A stretch of DNA of 64,000 bases from Amphirosellinia nigrospora (Eukaryota > Ascomycota > Sordariomycetes > Xylariales > Xylariaceae), in contig SCHM01000004.1 of NCBI GenBank assembly GCA_004123355.1, positions 4,186,316 through 4,250,315 of the forward strand, in the 5' to 3' direction. The first letter of the stretch is position 1, and each line of letters begins with the position of its first letter. The notes below the pieces were generated by a model. The model searched no databases. It had not been told where the DNA came from and saw only the letters and a list, made by a program, of their open reading frames with translations. Below are positions 12,314 through 22,767 of this stretch, in pieces. The position numbers and the translations under genes were made by a program.

Positions 12314-13542
12314 GTCATCTTGCCTTGCTCTCAGATCCGGACGTCTGAGACTCAAGAACACCGTCTGAAGTGTCCTTAGTGCCACTGTTTGAGATCATGC
12401 AGTGGCATCGATTAGTTTGCGACATGTCACTCGTTCCAGCCCCCTCATGCATAGAACTTCTATGGCAGGCTATTCTTGACATGAACGCCTCCGTAATGGT
12501 CAGCTGGGATTCTGAGTCAGCATGTCGTGACCACATACACACCAACGCATTCCAGCTTACTGCGTGCTCTTGAGGAACTATGTATCTTTCACGGTTTCTT
12601 CGTTTTCCTCGTTTTCCTGGGTTGCCCCGCAGAGTCAATGCGAGACCGACCGGCCGTAGGGCGGACTGCCGAATACAGTCACTCTTATTGTCTATGCTAT
12701 GAGGCCGGGCCGTATAACATTTCCTCTCCTGGACCGTCACCTTACACCTTTTCCGGTTGCGGCTCTCGCGCCTCCTGGAACCGCTCACTCGGCGTGTTTT
12801 TTTTATAGTTTCGCACTGCATAGCCAAGCATCTCCTGCATGCTCGCTCAGCGTGTCAATCCGTCCCTGTTCCCGCATATTCTCGTGCGATCCAATACGTA
12901 TCGAAGCACGGTAACCTGAGCGGCAATGGCGTTTTCATTGTTAAGGATCAGCGCAAGATATCGGCATTTCCTAATTACTGATTACATGGCGTATGGATGG
13001 AGCAAACAACTGTACGGACAAGGACCACGGTATATCGGCGCTACGGAATTTGATTTAACGTCTTTTGATGGGACCAAATCGTGGGGTGTTGCGACGCCAT
13101 TTCCCCGCCTACCTATTCTACACCTGTGCGCGCCAATGAGCTCGTCGAGATCCTTTGCCGTACCTCCTCTTGTTCCCTACTGGCGGGCCCGCTCTCTGGA
13201 TCCCACAGCTGGAGGTGCATATGACGAGTCTAAATAGTCTCCGGTCCGAAGAATACCCAGGCAAGCGGCATAAGGCATGACACATCCCCTGTTGGTGATG
13301 GAGTTGGGCTTCGCAATCCGATGTTGGTCGTGGGGGTACCGGTATTGTTGATTTATTGCCTTTATTGATTTGGTTCCTCTGTGGGAGATGACTTGGCGAT
13401 CGGAGAATATCGGTACTATACTATGTATGTGATGTATTTGTGAAGATATTTTTATTGACAAGTATCATGTACCCTTAGTAATTGCGTATGGAGATTCTTG
13501 TCTCAGTCAATAAATTGTGTCAGTTACATTCCTAAATCCATC
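12314..13542. other. Intergenic, nothing recognised
   Basis: Probable 3' flank of the small CxxC gene, then unremarkable sequence. The overlapping ORFs on both strands (60-170 codons) have no motifs. Confidence 0.45.
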
Positions 13543-13848
13543 TTACACAATAATTGGGAGTTGCCGTAACTGCAACGGTACGAGCTCGACGTATGGGTAT
13601 GCTCCATAGAAAAATGGTACAATCCGACCGCATACATGTACATATAACTGAGTATTACCTAATCTAGATAGCTTAGGGTTCTGGTAACACGATCTAACCT
13701 CATAAGTTGTTGATGCATCCTGAGGCACGTCGGCCGATGCTACAACACCCCAGGACGCTAATACGGTCATGGCGTCTTCAATGCTTACATTCGGCTTCGG
13801 CTTGTGTATGGATTTACTTGCCTCGTCAACAGCAGTACTGCTCGCCAT
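13543..13848 (-). CDS. Hypothetical small protein, weak
   Basis: A 101-codon minus-strand frame begins MASSTAVDEASKS and continues with NVSIEDAMTVLASWGVV, which has a believable hydrophilic start and amphipathic helix. A possible donor (GAG|GTTAGA, 13698) and acceptor (ACTCAG) would remove part of the middle, so the true product may be shorter or differently spliced. There are no recognised motifs and no clear leader. It could equally be a chance ORF or a gene fragment. Confidence 0.22.
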   Translation of the reverse strand: MASSTAVDEASKSIHKPKPNVSIEDAMTVLASWGVVASADVPQDASTTYEVRSCYQNPKLSRLGNTQLYVHVCGRIVPFFYGAYPYVELVPLQLRQLPIIV

Positions 13849-14789
13849 ATCGAGCAGGACGTATGACTCGATATAGTGTAGCGATGCTTGTTTAACCGGG
13901 TTGATAGTCTAGTGTGATGAACTGCGATCGCCCATATGACCTGGGCTGGATACACTACATATCCCGGGATCGAGGGAGTAAGTGATTGATTACTTAAGCC
14001 TAACCTTGGGAAGTGATGCTACGCGTGTGGCCGAAAACAACACGGGAGCTCCGGCAGGCGGTCGAACGGCACATTCGGCTTTCTCTTACTTAACAAGGGC
14101 CTGATGCCGAGTCCCAGGCGGACCTAGATTGGGGGTGAGGTCTGGGGGTGCACGTCACATCGATACCAGCGAGGTGAGTCGACTAGCGACGAGAGCCCGA
14201 GAACGATTTCATTATCCGCTCAATCATGTCGCATACCCGGGTTTAGATAGATGGAGGTTTAGGCATGGTGACTGCAGGTAGACGACAATAATAGGACTCT
14301 GCAGATCAACCCTTGAACATCGGACTGTATGTATCCGCAACGAGATTTGGGCCTTCATTGGTGCGAATCACCCAAAATGCCCTGCCTCGATTCTCGAGAC
14401 CTAACAGAAAGAGAGCCAAGGGCTGACTGCGTTGCATCGCCCCCCGTCAATGAACTTCCACCTGATCAGTCGTACACTATGAGCGTACCTGCATACCCTC
14501 GACGTTATCACCCCTTCAACGCATGGACGCATATTGAACTAAGACGTACATACGACCTAGACCTGAACCGTGGCTCGATTCGCGGCTTATCGCTGACCAG
14601 CATAAGGCGATGCTGAGCTATCATGTTGGTGCCTCTCGGTGACGCGATTAGGTCACCTGGACACCTTGGACCAACCCGTCCGTCTGCCTTTTGCATGAAA
14701 GACGTCCCAAAACGGCACATGGAGATAAGGACAAGGAATGTTTGCTCGGTGGGAACAGGCCGGATCTGTTGATTACTTCTGTGCTCCGT

Positions 14790-14840
14790 GCCACCAACCA
14801 CCAACCACCAACCATCCACCGCCAACCGCCGACAACCAAC
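14790..14840. repeat. (CCAACCA)n-type tandem repeat
   Basis: Repeated CCACCAACCA units with small variations. Confidence 0.8.
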
Positions 14841-15294
14841 CCCGCAAACACTAACTACGACGTATAGATGCACGGCAAGCGCTGCGATGGAGATGCAAGG
14901 CCCCTTGAAGGGCTATGGTAATTAATGGGTAGCTCGAGTGCCGACCTTGGGTAACTGTACCGAGTTCGAGGCACATCGTTTGCCGTTTTCGTTGTTGCGC
15001 AGCTGCAGCACAGGGGGGTCGCATTGTTTTTTGGGACAAGACCGCAGCACAATCTGCTAAGTGGTGCAGCTGCCTATCGGTAACCAGGACGGGGCACGGT
15101 ATGGGATATCTTGAGATGGGGAATTCGGACAAGCCAAGGAGGCGCAAAGAAGACAGAAAGATTTCGTATGACAGTAAGCGGACAGCTTGATAGCATCCCG
15201 ACACGCTGTTACTCTGACATGGGGGAGGGGGTGAGGGAGACTTTCGACAGCAGGCGAATGCATTGTCCAGCGGACCTCTCGGGCTCACGCGTCA

Positions 15295-15332
15295 GGCCAT
15301 GGCCATGGTCATGGTCATAGTCATAGTCATGA
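15295..15332. repeat. Tandem ATGGCC/ATGGTC/ATAGTC hexamers
   Basis: About six hexamers related to CATGGC drift to CATGGT and then CATAGT along the array. Confidence 0.85.
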
Positions 15333-15605
15333 GAGGTCCCGAGGCCGGTAAGGCGGCCGAGCCGCCCGGCAGACAAGCAATCGATGCCAAAACGGCCTGA
15401 TATTGCTGATGGCCAAAGGTCATTGCATCGCAGGAGCGCGAGGAAGAGCGAGTCATCGGGCCCGAGCCCAACCAACCAACCAACCCACTTGATTTGACTT
15501 GACTTACGAGTAGACGGACGGCATGAACCCCGCCCAGCATCCTAAAATGCTTAACAACCAGTGAGGCGAGTTCTATTTCGACGCGGCCTGGCCTTCGGTG
15601 CATGG

Positions 15606-15662
15606 TCAAGCAAGCAAGCAAGCAAGCAAGCACCTACACTAGGCAGCCAGCCAGCCAGCCAG
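15606..15662. repeat. (CAAG)n followed by (CCAG)n microsatellites
   Basis: Six CAAG tetramers, a 12-base spacer, then five CCAG tetramers. Confidence 0.9.
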
Positions 15663-16973
15663 GTAACGTGCGATCGGTGGACATACTCCTTTGGGGCTTG
15701 TATGTAGGTACTTCCATTCCCTCAATCAGCCCCATGCATCTAAGACACCTAGCCTAGGCACTGGTACACTATAGAGGCGAATCACACCTTCTTACCAACG
15801 TCTGGACATCAAGGGACGAGAGCAGGATCGACCGATGATGACCGCACCGTAATAAGCCACGGCGCTGGCCTGTCTTGCATGTCTACGCTATAGTACGGTC
15901 CTTATACACACGCCCATAGCTCGGCCCGCCCGCAGGTCGTGAATTGCCTCTTCGAAAGCAAAGCAGGCCCGTCCCCTACCTCCTCTTAGGTGGCATTGGG
16001 GATATGATAGGCTGGCTGCCTTTCATCGCATTTACTTTCCCTATACTTTGTAGAGGTATTATCCGCACCGGGGAGAGAAATGATTCGACTGTGAACAGCG
16101 GTTTCTATGGGCTGTACCCATGCTCTCTGCCGAGACGACGATGCACGCGAAAAAGCTTTATTACGTGTTGGATTCATTCGCGGAGGATTCTGGATTGTGC
16201 TAATTATCTAGGTACTTTAACCCTCCCTCCCTACCGGAGACGACCACGTACGCGTAAAGAGGTACGGGAGATGAGCAACAAGCACAGTGGGCGGTTTTCG
16301 ATTCCCATTCTTTAAAACGTCCTCGTACCTACATGAGAGCATGTGAAGCACCCCGAGGGCAGGCAATTGGTGATTAGCGGTATTTGCCGGCATGAATATA
16401 TGTACACTACAAGCGAGACAGACCAGCGGTCAACAAACATCCATCCATCCCCCTCTCGAGTCCTGAGATTTGCGTACCATCTATCTACCGGTCGAGCTGT
16501 ACGGGGAACGTTTGTGTTAACTTCATTTCCCAACATGGATTAATTTGGTCGAAAGTGGTGAAGGAGAAATTTCCGAATTGGTGACAAAACGGTGGCTTTG
16601 TGGGTAAGTAGTCAGGCAAATCCCAATCTTACTTACCTACCTATATGTACCTACGCTGGCTGTGTCAGTGCTTCCTACTACTACTAATACTACACCTTGC
16701 ACTATATCGCAAACAGATCTTTCTTTGAACTAGTGGCGAGTTGCTTAGCCGATCAAGAATAGGGCCCTATCTCTTCACAGGCTATATACTAGGTATGTAT
16801 GTAGCAATACCACAGGCAGCTGCTTTGATGAGTGTGTGCGGGTGTGTGCTCAGTCTGTATAGAGAAGCGATGGATATGATAAATAGACATCTTATTATGC
16901 ATGCATGTAGTGAGCCAAACGACAACGCCGCGCCGCACCGCACAGCCATCGACCCAGGTACGCACGCGGTGAA

Positions 16974-16993
16974 GCCAGCCAGCCAGCCAGCCT
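16974..16993. repeat. (GCCA)n microsatellite
   Basis: About five GCCA tetramers. Confidence 0.85.
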
Positions 16994-19018
16994 TGTGCAT
17001 CTTACTACATATAGATGCGGGCGGGTGGGTTGTAGGCATGTCGTCGGATAAGGATGGGAATGTGAACATCACCAAATCCGATGTGGATCACTCCAAGCAA
17101 TCTATGTATGGATACTACTGTATGTAAAGCTGCTACTGCAGGTGCTAACATACGATACACTAAGGATGATCAAAACAGCATGTTTGGTATATTCCCCATG
17201 ATCGAATGTAGAGTATACAGCATAGCGTACACGCGCTATGTGGCATGCAGGACTGATACATACGTGTAAAAAAAAACAATGTAGGTGAGCGTTTACGGTA
17301 TTTGGTGTCTGCGGGTTCCCAGTCGCTCAGCAGATCGCTGCCGCCTACGAGCATGCATGTGCAGCAGAGGACATGGGTTGTTGTGCATAATGAGGCGGGA
17401 GAGAATCCAACACTACAACAATAGTAGTAAGTCCTCGATAGCTCTGCAGCAATAAGTGGACATCGGAGCTTTTTCCCATACCCTAAATAAGGGTATCCCA
17501 AGTGACTTGGGTTGATCCGTGGCCCATCGTGTGTGTCGTGAGCTCAGCTCTCGGCCAAGCCCTCGCGATCCGGGGTAATACGGGAGAACTTGGATAACCG
17601 TTGCTCAACTCACCGGCTCTAGTGTATTGGAAAATTCAATATCACGCACATAATACGTCTAAAATAGGCCCTAGAAGTAAGCTGTTACCGAATGTGATTG
17701 CATATGTATGTGGCTTGTGGCTTGTTGTTGTTATTTACGGAGTAGATAGGGGTCCAATGCCAATGATCTACCAGTGTTACGGATGTAAATCTACTTTGCC
17801 TTTGCCCCGTCAATAGGCATGGTCCTGTTACATAGTCTGCATGAACAACGTCTATTCCCTACAACAGGTTAGTGATGATTCACAGCTGACGATGAACACC
17901 TCCCAATTCCAGGTACAAGGACTCACTCCATCTCTTGGTACTGTACAAGATGCCATGCTAGCATGTCATCGTGGACGCCCACTAGTCTAACTACTGCCCT
18001 GTACTGCGCCTTTCACACGCATCACCAAGCCCATCCTTCCTCGACGGCCTGGCATTGGTCATCCGTCTCGCACCACGCGCGCCACCGCACCACGCACCCC
18101 GGATCGCCCCATCCTACCGCTGTGGGTAGCGGTTGAGGTACCATTCAGGTGGGACAGGGCACCGGAAATAGCTCACAAGCCGTTGCCGGTCTCGTGGAGT
18201 GCCGCAGACCACATCGACGCCTACACTACGAGTAGAAGGCCCGCTTCTTATGCCGTCGCCATATCGCACGCGGGGGTCCTCGATAGGCGCAAGGGAGCTC
18301 CCTCGCGTACCCGGGTGGCGCCGAGACCCGGGGAGGTTCTGTAGTTAATCAATTCTTTCATGCCGAGTATTCCGGTGCTGGTGCGGCGGGGAGTGCCCAT
18401 AGCATACATACATTCATAGCATCAAGTACTTACGGCTGTCCAAGGTATTGTATTAGTGGGAACCGACGAGGAGTCGACCTGTACTAGTCAGGATGAGAAT
18501 CCGTGCGTCTCTCCATGCAGAGCTAAGTAGGTCACGATATCTTGTAGCTATAGATCCACGGCGCCGGGTTCGGGTTCGGGCCCGGTCATTTTCGTAGGAT
18601 GCTGATTCATCTGTTATGAATATCTGCGAAGCCTCATGTACCTCTCGCCGGTGTGAATCATATTACAACGAGAGAGTTGACGCGTAACTAGGACTTCGGA
18701 CTAAGCCACCTTGTCTATATGCCCATACAAGTTCAAGCTTAGAGAATTGTCACCGTCTTGCAAAGGACGGGGGGTAGGGTTTTTTTTAACGCTCAAAACG
18801 TATATCAATTTCAGCTTATCTTATTCTATCCCATCCCCTCCTCTCCAATACCCGGCCCCATGCTATCTTTGTCAACTCTCATGCTGTGAAAAAACCCCCC
18901 TGCTATTTCCCATTAACACCCGCCTGGGGAGAAGGAAACCTTGCACCGGCAACCCCCAAAGTAGAAAGAGAAGAGACTATCCATCCCTTCCTCTACCAAG
19001 TGCATCAATCTTCCGAGC

Positions 19019-19489
19019 TTAGATGACAACAGTAGACAACTGCGTCTGCTGGATGACAGACTGGATCTGCGGCAGCAGGCTAGTGTCGATGAGAGAGCTA
19101 ATGTCGAAGCCGCCGAGGTTGTTCACGAGGCCGAAGTTGAGGCCGCCGAGTTGGAGGGAGGAGAGGTCGAAGTTGCTGAACACGCCGAGACCGCCCAGCT
19201 GAGAGAGGAGGGCGACCTGCTGCAGCTGGAGCAGGGCGTTGATGTCAAAGACGTTGTTCGAGAAGAGGCCTTGGAAACCGCCAATGTTGAGGTTGTTGAA
19301 CGCCGCCAGCTGCTCAAACGCCTGCAGGTCGAACAGGTTGATGGCGTTGAAGTACTGCAGGTTCTGGTTCGCGAATCCGAACTGGTTGAAGGCATTCAGA
19401 TCGACGGCGCCGCGCTTCTCGGTGGTGCTGGTGGGAGCAGCGCTGACGACAGCAGCAAGGGCGCTGACGAAGATGGTTGAGGCCTTCAT
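19019..19489 (-). CDS. Predicted secreted low-complexity protein, N/L/Q-rich, cysteine-free
   Basis: Intact single-exon frame of 156 residues. Residues 1-18 form a classic signal peptide (MKAS, then a hydrophobic core ending VVSAAP), and Lys25-Arg26 gives a Kex2-type cleavage site. The mature part has no cysteine and is built from short hydrophobic/Asn segments such as NLFDLQAF, NNLNIGGFQGLFSNN, LLQLQQVALLSQLGGLG and FDLSSLQLGGLNFG, with periodic Leu/Phe and Asn-Gly turns. This suggests a beta- or solenoid-like surface-active or cell-wall protein, but that is inference. It shares its LLQLQQ core and layout with the next minus-strand gene at 21.8-22.8 kb. Function is unknown. Confidence 0.8.
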   Translation of the reverse strand: MKASTIFVSALAAVVSAAPTSTTEKRGAVDLNAFNQFGFANQNLQYFNAINLFDLQAFEQLAAFNNLNIGGFQGLFSNNVFDINALLQLQQVALLSQLGGLGVFSNFDLSSLQLGGLNFGLVNNLGGFDISSLIDTSLLPQIQSVIQQTQLSTVVI

Positions 19490-19860
19490 TTTGAATGGAG
19501 TATAACGATTGGAGATCGATATTAAAATATTAAACTGAATATGAGCACAGCTATGACTTCTCGTTAGCTTGTCACTGTTTCCATCATGGTGAAGAAGTGA
19601 CCATGTGGCGCTGCTGAGTAGTACGTACCTCGAAAGTTCAAGGAGTCGTTACTTAAAAGAGTGAAGTGAACAACGAGCACAGCTGTTTCCGTTCGTTAGT
19701 GATTGTTGAGATAGGGGAGATGATGATCATTGCCTACCTCTGAAGGAATGAATGGAAAGAGTGAGACGGGGAAGATCTAATGGGTCTTTGTGAGATGGTG
19801 AGAAACAGAAACTGAACGGACCTGAGGGCCAGCCCACCGAACTTATATATTAGATGTCAC
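19490..19860 (-). promoter_or_regulatory. Leader and promoter of the secreted-protein gene: TATA box and possible 5' UTR intron
   Basis: On the minus strand TAATATATAAG (19842-19852) is a good TATA box about 355 bp before the ATG. Between them a GAG|GTACGT donor (intron from 19628), a GCTAACG branch site and a CATAG acceptor (19551) outline a 78-nt intron in the untranslated leader. The leader is pyrimidine/AC-rich, as expected for a well-expressed fungal gene. Confidence 0.5.
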
Positions 19861-21837
19861 GGTACGATGATCAGATGGCACGAGGCGAAGAAACAACATC
19901 CAGCCCCTGAGAGGCAAAAAACATTCCGGAATACCAGCAAAGGAGTGATCCGGTGCGTGTCAAATGCCATATTACTGCACACGCAGGAGAGTTGGATAAG
20001 ACAGGTCTTGGCAGGGGTTCTCTTTCCCGGCCGAGAGAGGATGTTTACCCTCGTGGCTAGAGAGCGTAGAACAAGGAGAAAACACCATGGGGGTTCGTGG
20101 CATGGTGTCGATGGCGGGCGGCAACCGGCACTCATTTTTCGTATAGGTACTATAGCAATGAGATGGCGTCGAGACTGATCCGGACTCTGAAGACCCCATG
20201 GCATTTGCTTAGAGGCCGGGTAGTGTAATGGATCACGCACGGATGGTGATGCAACCGACTCGGCTTGTAAGGCCTTCTAAACATCAAAAACATCTTGGCG
20301 TTGTTTGAGAGCAACTCCTATGCTAGGTATCGACAATCCATGATCTCGTTGTATAGATGCCGGGCGGGTAAAGCCTTTTGCCCATCATCCTGCTTGATCA
20401 CCGTCTAGGACTGAGTGAAATGTTGTGACAAGCCTGGATTGGGTACAGATGCGGCTAATATCTGAGTTAAGCTTATAATAATAGTCACGACAGATAAGCC
20501 ACTCTTGAGTTAGGAGACGACAGGGCTTCTCTGTCGACTATCATGAAAATGTTACAGTATCGATAGCGAATACAGATTAGCATTTTGGGTTCGTGAACAG
20601 CAGCATGTAAGGTATGACGAGGTTAGTATCAACCGAACTGGGGAGCTGTCAACGGGCAGTTTGGGGTCAATGGATATCGAATTCCGACGCGGGAAACAGC
20701 AGGGGTTAATATGCAGGGCCCTATCAACTTGGAGAATGTTACAGGAAGCCATAAAAGGTTGGGGTTGACAGGAAGAAGCCGTCGTGCCAAGACTATAAAA
20801 GTGCACCCAGCACCCTCGCCTTCTCGATCTCGTCGAGCACTGCATGCAAAGAATCAATTCTTTTTTTGATGCCATATGATAGAATGCGGACGATGATTGG
20901 CGAGAGCTGGGCTGGTTGAAACGAATGCCTTCTCGCGGTAGTTCAGATGCACGTTGCCCGTCCGTACAAACCTCTGACAGGCAAGGGGTGTTCTTCACCC
21001 CTCCAGGTTCGTTCCACGGAACCGTCGCAGGTGATAGGATCCAGTTATGCGGACCAGCGTCAGGTCAACCAACTATGACTCGCGCTCATGAGTAAGAATC
21101 ACACCCTTCCTACTCTTCGAGTAGCAACCGCGCGGGATGCGTGCTATCGGGCGGGATGGAGTACATCACCTATATGCCAACCTCTCGTCATTTACCCATG
21201 CCCTGTTCTCAACATCGAGCAGGTTGATGATATCTTAGCCAAGGGTCTATTGAGCATAATGGCCAATCAAAAATTCGTCAATACGTCAAGAATTGAAATC
21301 ATAAATAGAGTCTTGATATGTATTACTATTGACTCAAATAAATCATACTCGAATGCTCGCAAGCAGCACAAATTCGTGGAGGGGACTTTTAGTCCTCAAC
21401 TATGAGAGTATCTCATGAAGCTATTAGATCTATATTTTAGGCGTACGTGAAAATGAAAGTAATAACTTAGATTACTATTATATTGTTGTTGTGCCCAACC
21501 TTTCACATTACCTAGCAATATTATCTTGCTATATTGATCAGAGGTAGAAGAACTGTACCAATAAGATGAAGCGCGTCATACGAATGAATGTAGTGTGATT
21601 GCGATGAAGTCGCTTTCCAAATTGCTCAGCGCAGCCGAGCAAATAATAGCATCTCCTATTACTTGAAGTATAACTGTGGCCACTCATGATAGAGTTGTAG
21701 ACGTAATCAGGCCCGTTATTCCTTCGAATTCCTCAGCATAACGGAGCGATAGCCTTATCAACGGTACTCCCACAACCCTGGACTCATGGTATGTATCACC
21801 TACTCGGTACAAAATAGTGTACACACTCATAATTGTG
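19861..21837. other. Intergenic, nothing recognised
   Basis: Only short motif-free ORFs. The stretch 21,280-21,560 is more AT-rich than its surroundings. Confidence 0.45.
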
Positions 21838-22767
21838 TTATACTTCATTCGACTTCAATTCCTTCTTCGTTGTTGCTCGCCTCGTTTGCCTCGTTTTCAT
21901 TCTCCCCGTTTCTTCCTTGGCCTGATCTTGGTTTTGCTGGTCTTCGTTTGCTTGTCCCTGGTTGGCCTGGTCCTGATTGGCCTGGTCTTGATTGATCTGA
22001 TCTTGGTCAGCTTGATTCTCATCAGCCTGACCAGCACCATCGTTGGCATTGCCCTGTCCAATGTTCGCGCACTGTCTCTTTAGCATCGTCGTGCGCTTTC
22101 TTGAACGACTAGCTTGCCTAACAGATGAATCAATGCTTCGTCTGATAATGTCTGTGTGTCTCTTGGTCAGCATCCGCCATCTCGGTAATCGTGGTCCATC
22201 CGTATATCCCTAGGTAGATGATTGAAACTTACCTAGATTGAAAGTTTGGGATAAGATCTCCCGTTGGATTAGCTGGTCGACGGCAAACGAATTCACAATA
22301 CCGAGAGCTTGCAGTTGTTGTAGTTGTTGTAGTTGGAGAAGTAGCTGAATCTCATTGCCAAGGCTAAGACCTTGAAGGCTGTTGAGATTGAAGTTGCAGA
22401 TTCCCATGTTCAACATGAGGTCCAAGATGTTCTGCCCCAGGCTACCCTGGATATTGTTGGGGTCGATGTTGATATCTTGGAAGCCATCTTCGAGATTTCC
22501 ATTGAGAATCTCGCCCACGTTCTCGCCGTTCTCGATATTATTCTCTTCGCCATCGTTTTGGTTATCTTGGTTTTCGTTCTGATTGTTCTCACCAGAGCTG
22601 TTGGCAATAGCAGAGTTGTTGCCAATAACACCTGCTTGAACCTCGGCACCTGCGTTTGCGGCGTCGCCCTGATCCACCGCAGCCGCAGCTTCAGCATCGT
22701 TCACTGAGCGCGATAGGCAGGCAGATAGCGCCAGAGTCGAGAAAACGGCAACACTGTAGATCTTCAT
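21838..22767 (-). CDS. Predicted secreted N/Q/D-rich repeat protein, two exons
   Basis: Exon 1 is 22233-22767 and exon 2 starts at 22151. The 81-nt intron has a GTAAGT donor, a GCTGAC branch site and a CACAG acceptor, and joins NL|DIIRRSID in frame. Residues 1-17 are a signal peptide (MKIYSVAVFSTLALSAC). Then come an acidic Asn-rich segment (NNQNENQDNQNDGEENN), a hydrophobic LLLQLQQLQQLQALG segment like that of the neighbouring secreted protein, a basic stretch with dibasic sites (RSRKR, LKR), and a tail of five-residue NQDQA repeats. In the raw frame the tail turns basic and ends at 21838. A one-base shift at the C4 run 21904-21907 instead gives the acidic GENENEANEASNNEEG and a TGA at 21845-21847, which fits the rest better. 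Function is unknown. Confidence 0.68.

Larger units (their letters stand above)
13849..19018. other. Gene-poor stretch with microsatellites
   Basis: Five kb without a supportable gene. It is dotted with short tandem repeats (listed separately) and copies of the TACCTACC/GGTAGGTA motif. The plus strand from about 18,700 to 19,000 is C/T-rich and lies downstream of the convergent secreted-protein gene. Confidence 0.45.

Noticed and set aside
11871-12368. 165-codon ORF overlapping the small CxxC gene
   Set aside because: It reads through the leader and out of frame with the well-placed ATG at 12,191; composition is that of untranslated leader.
19151-19505. Long antisense ORFs opposite the secreted-protein gene
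   Set aside because: Shadow frames of a repetitive coding sequence; the minus-strand frame alone has a signal peptide, a TATA box and a leader.
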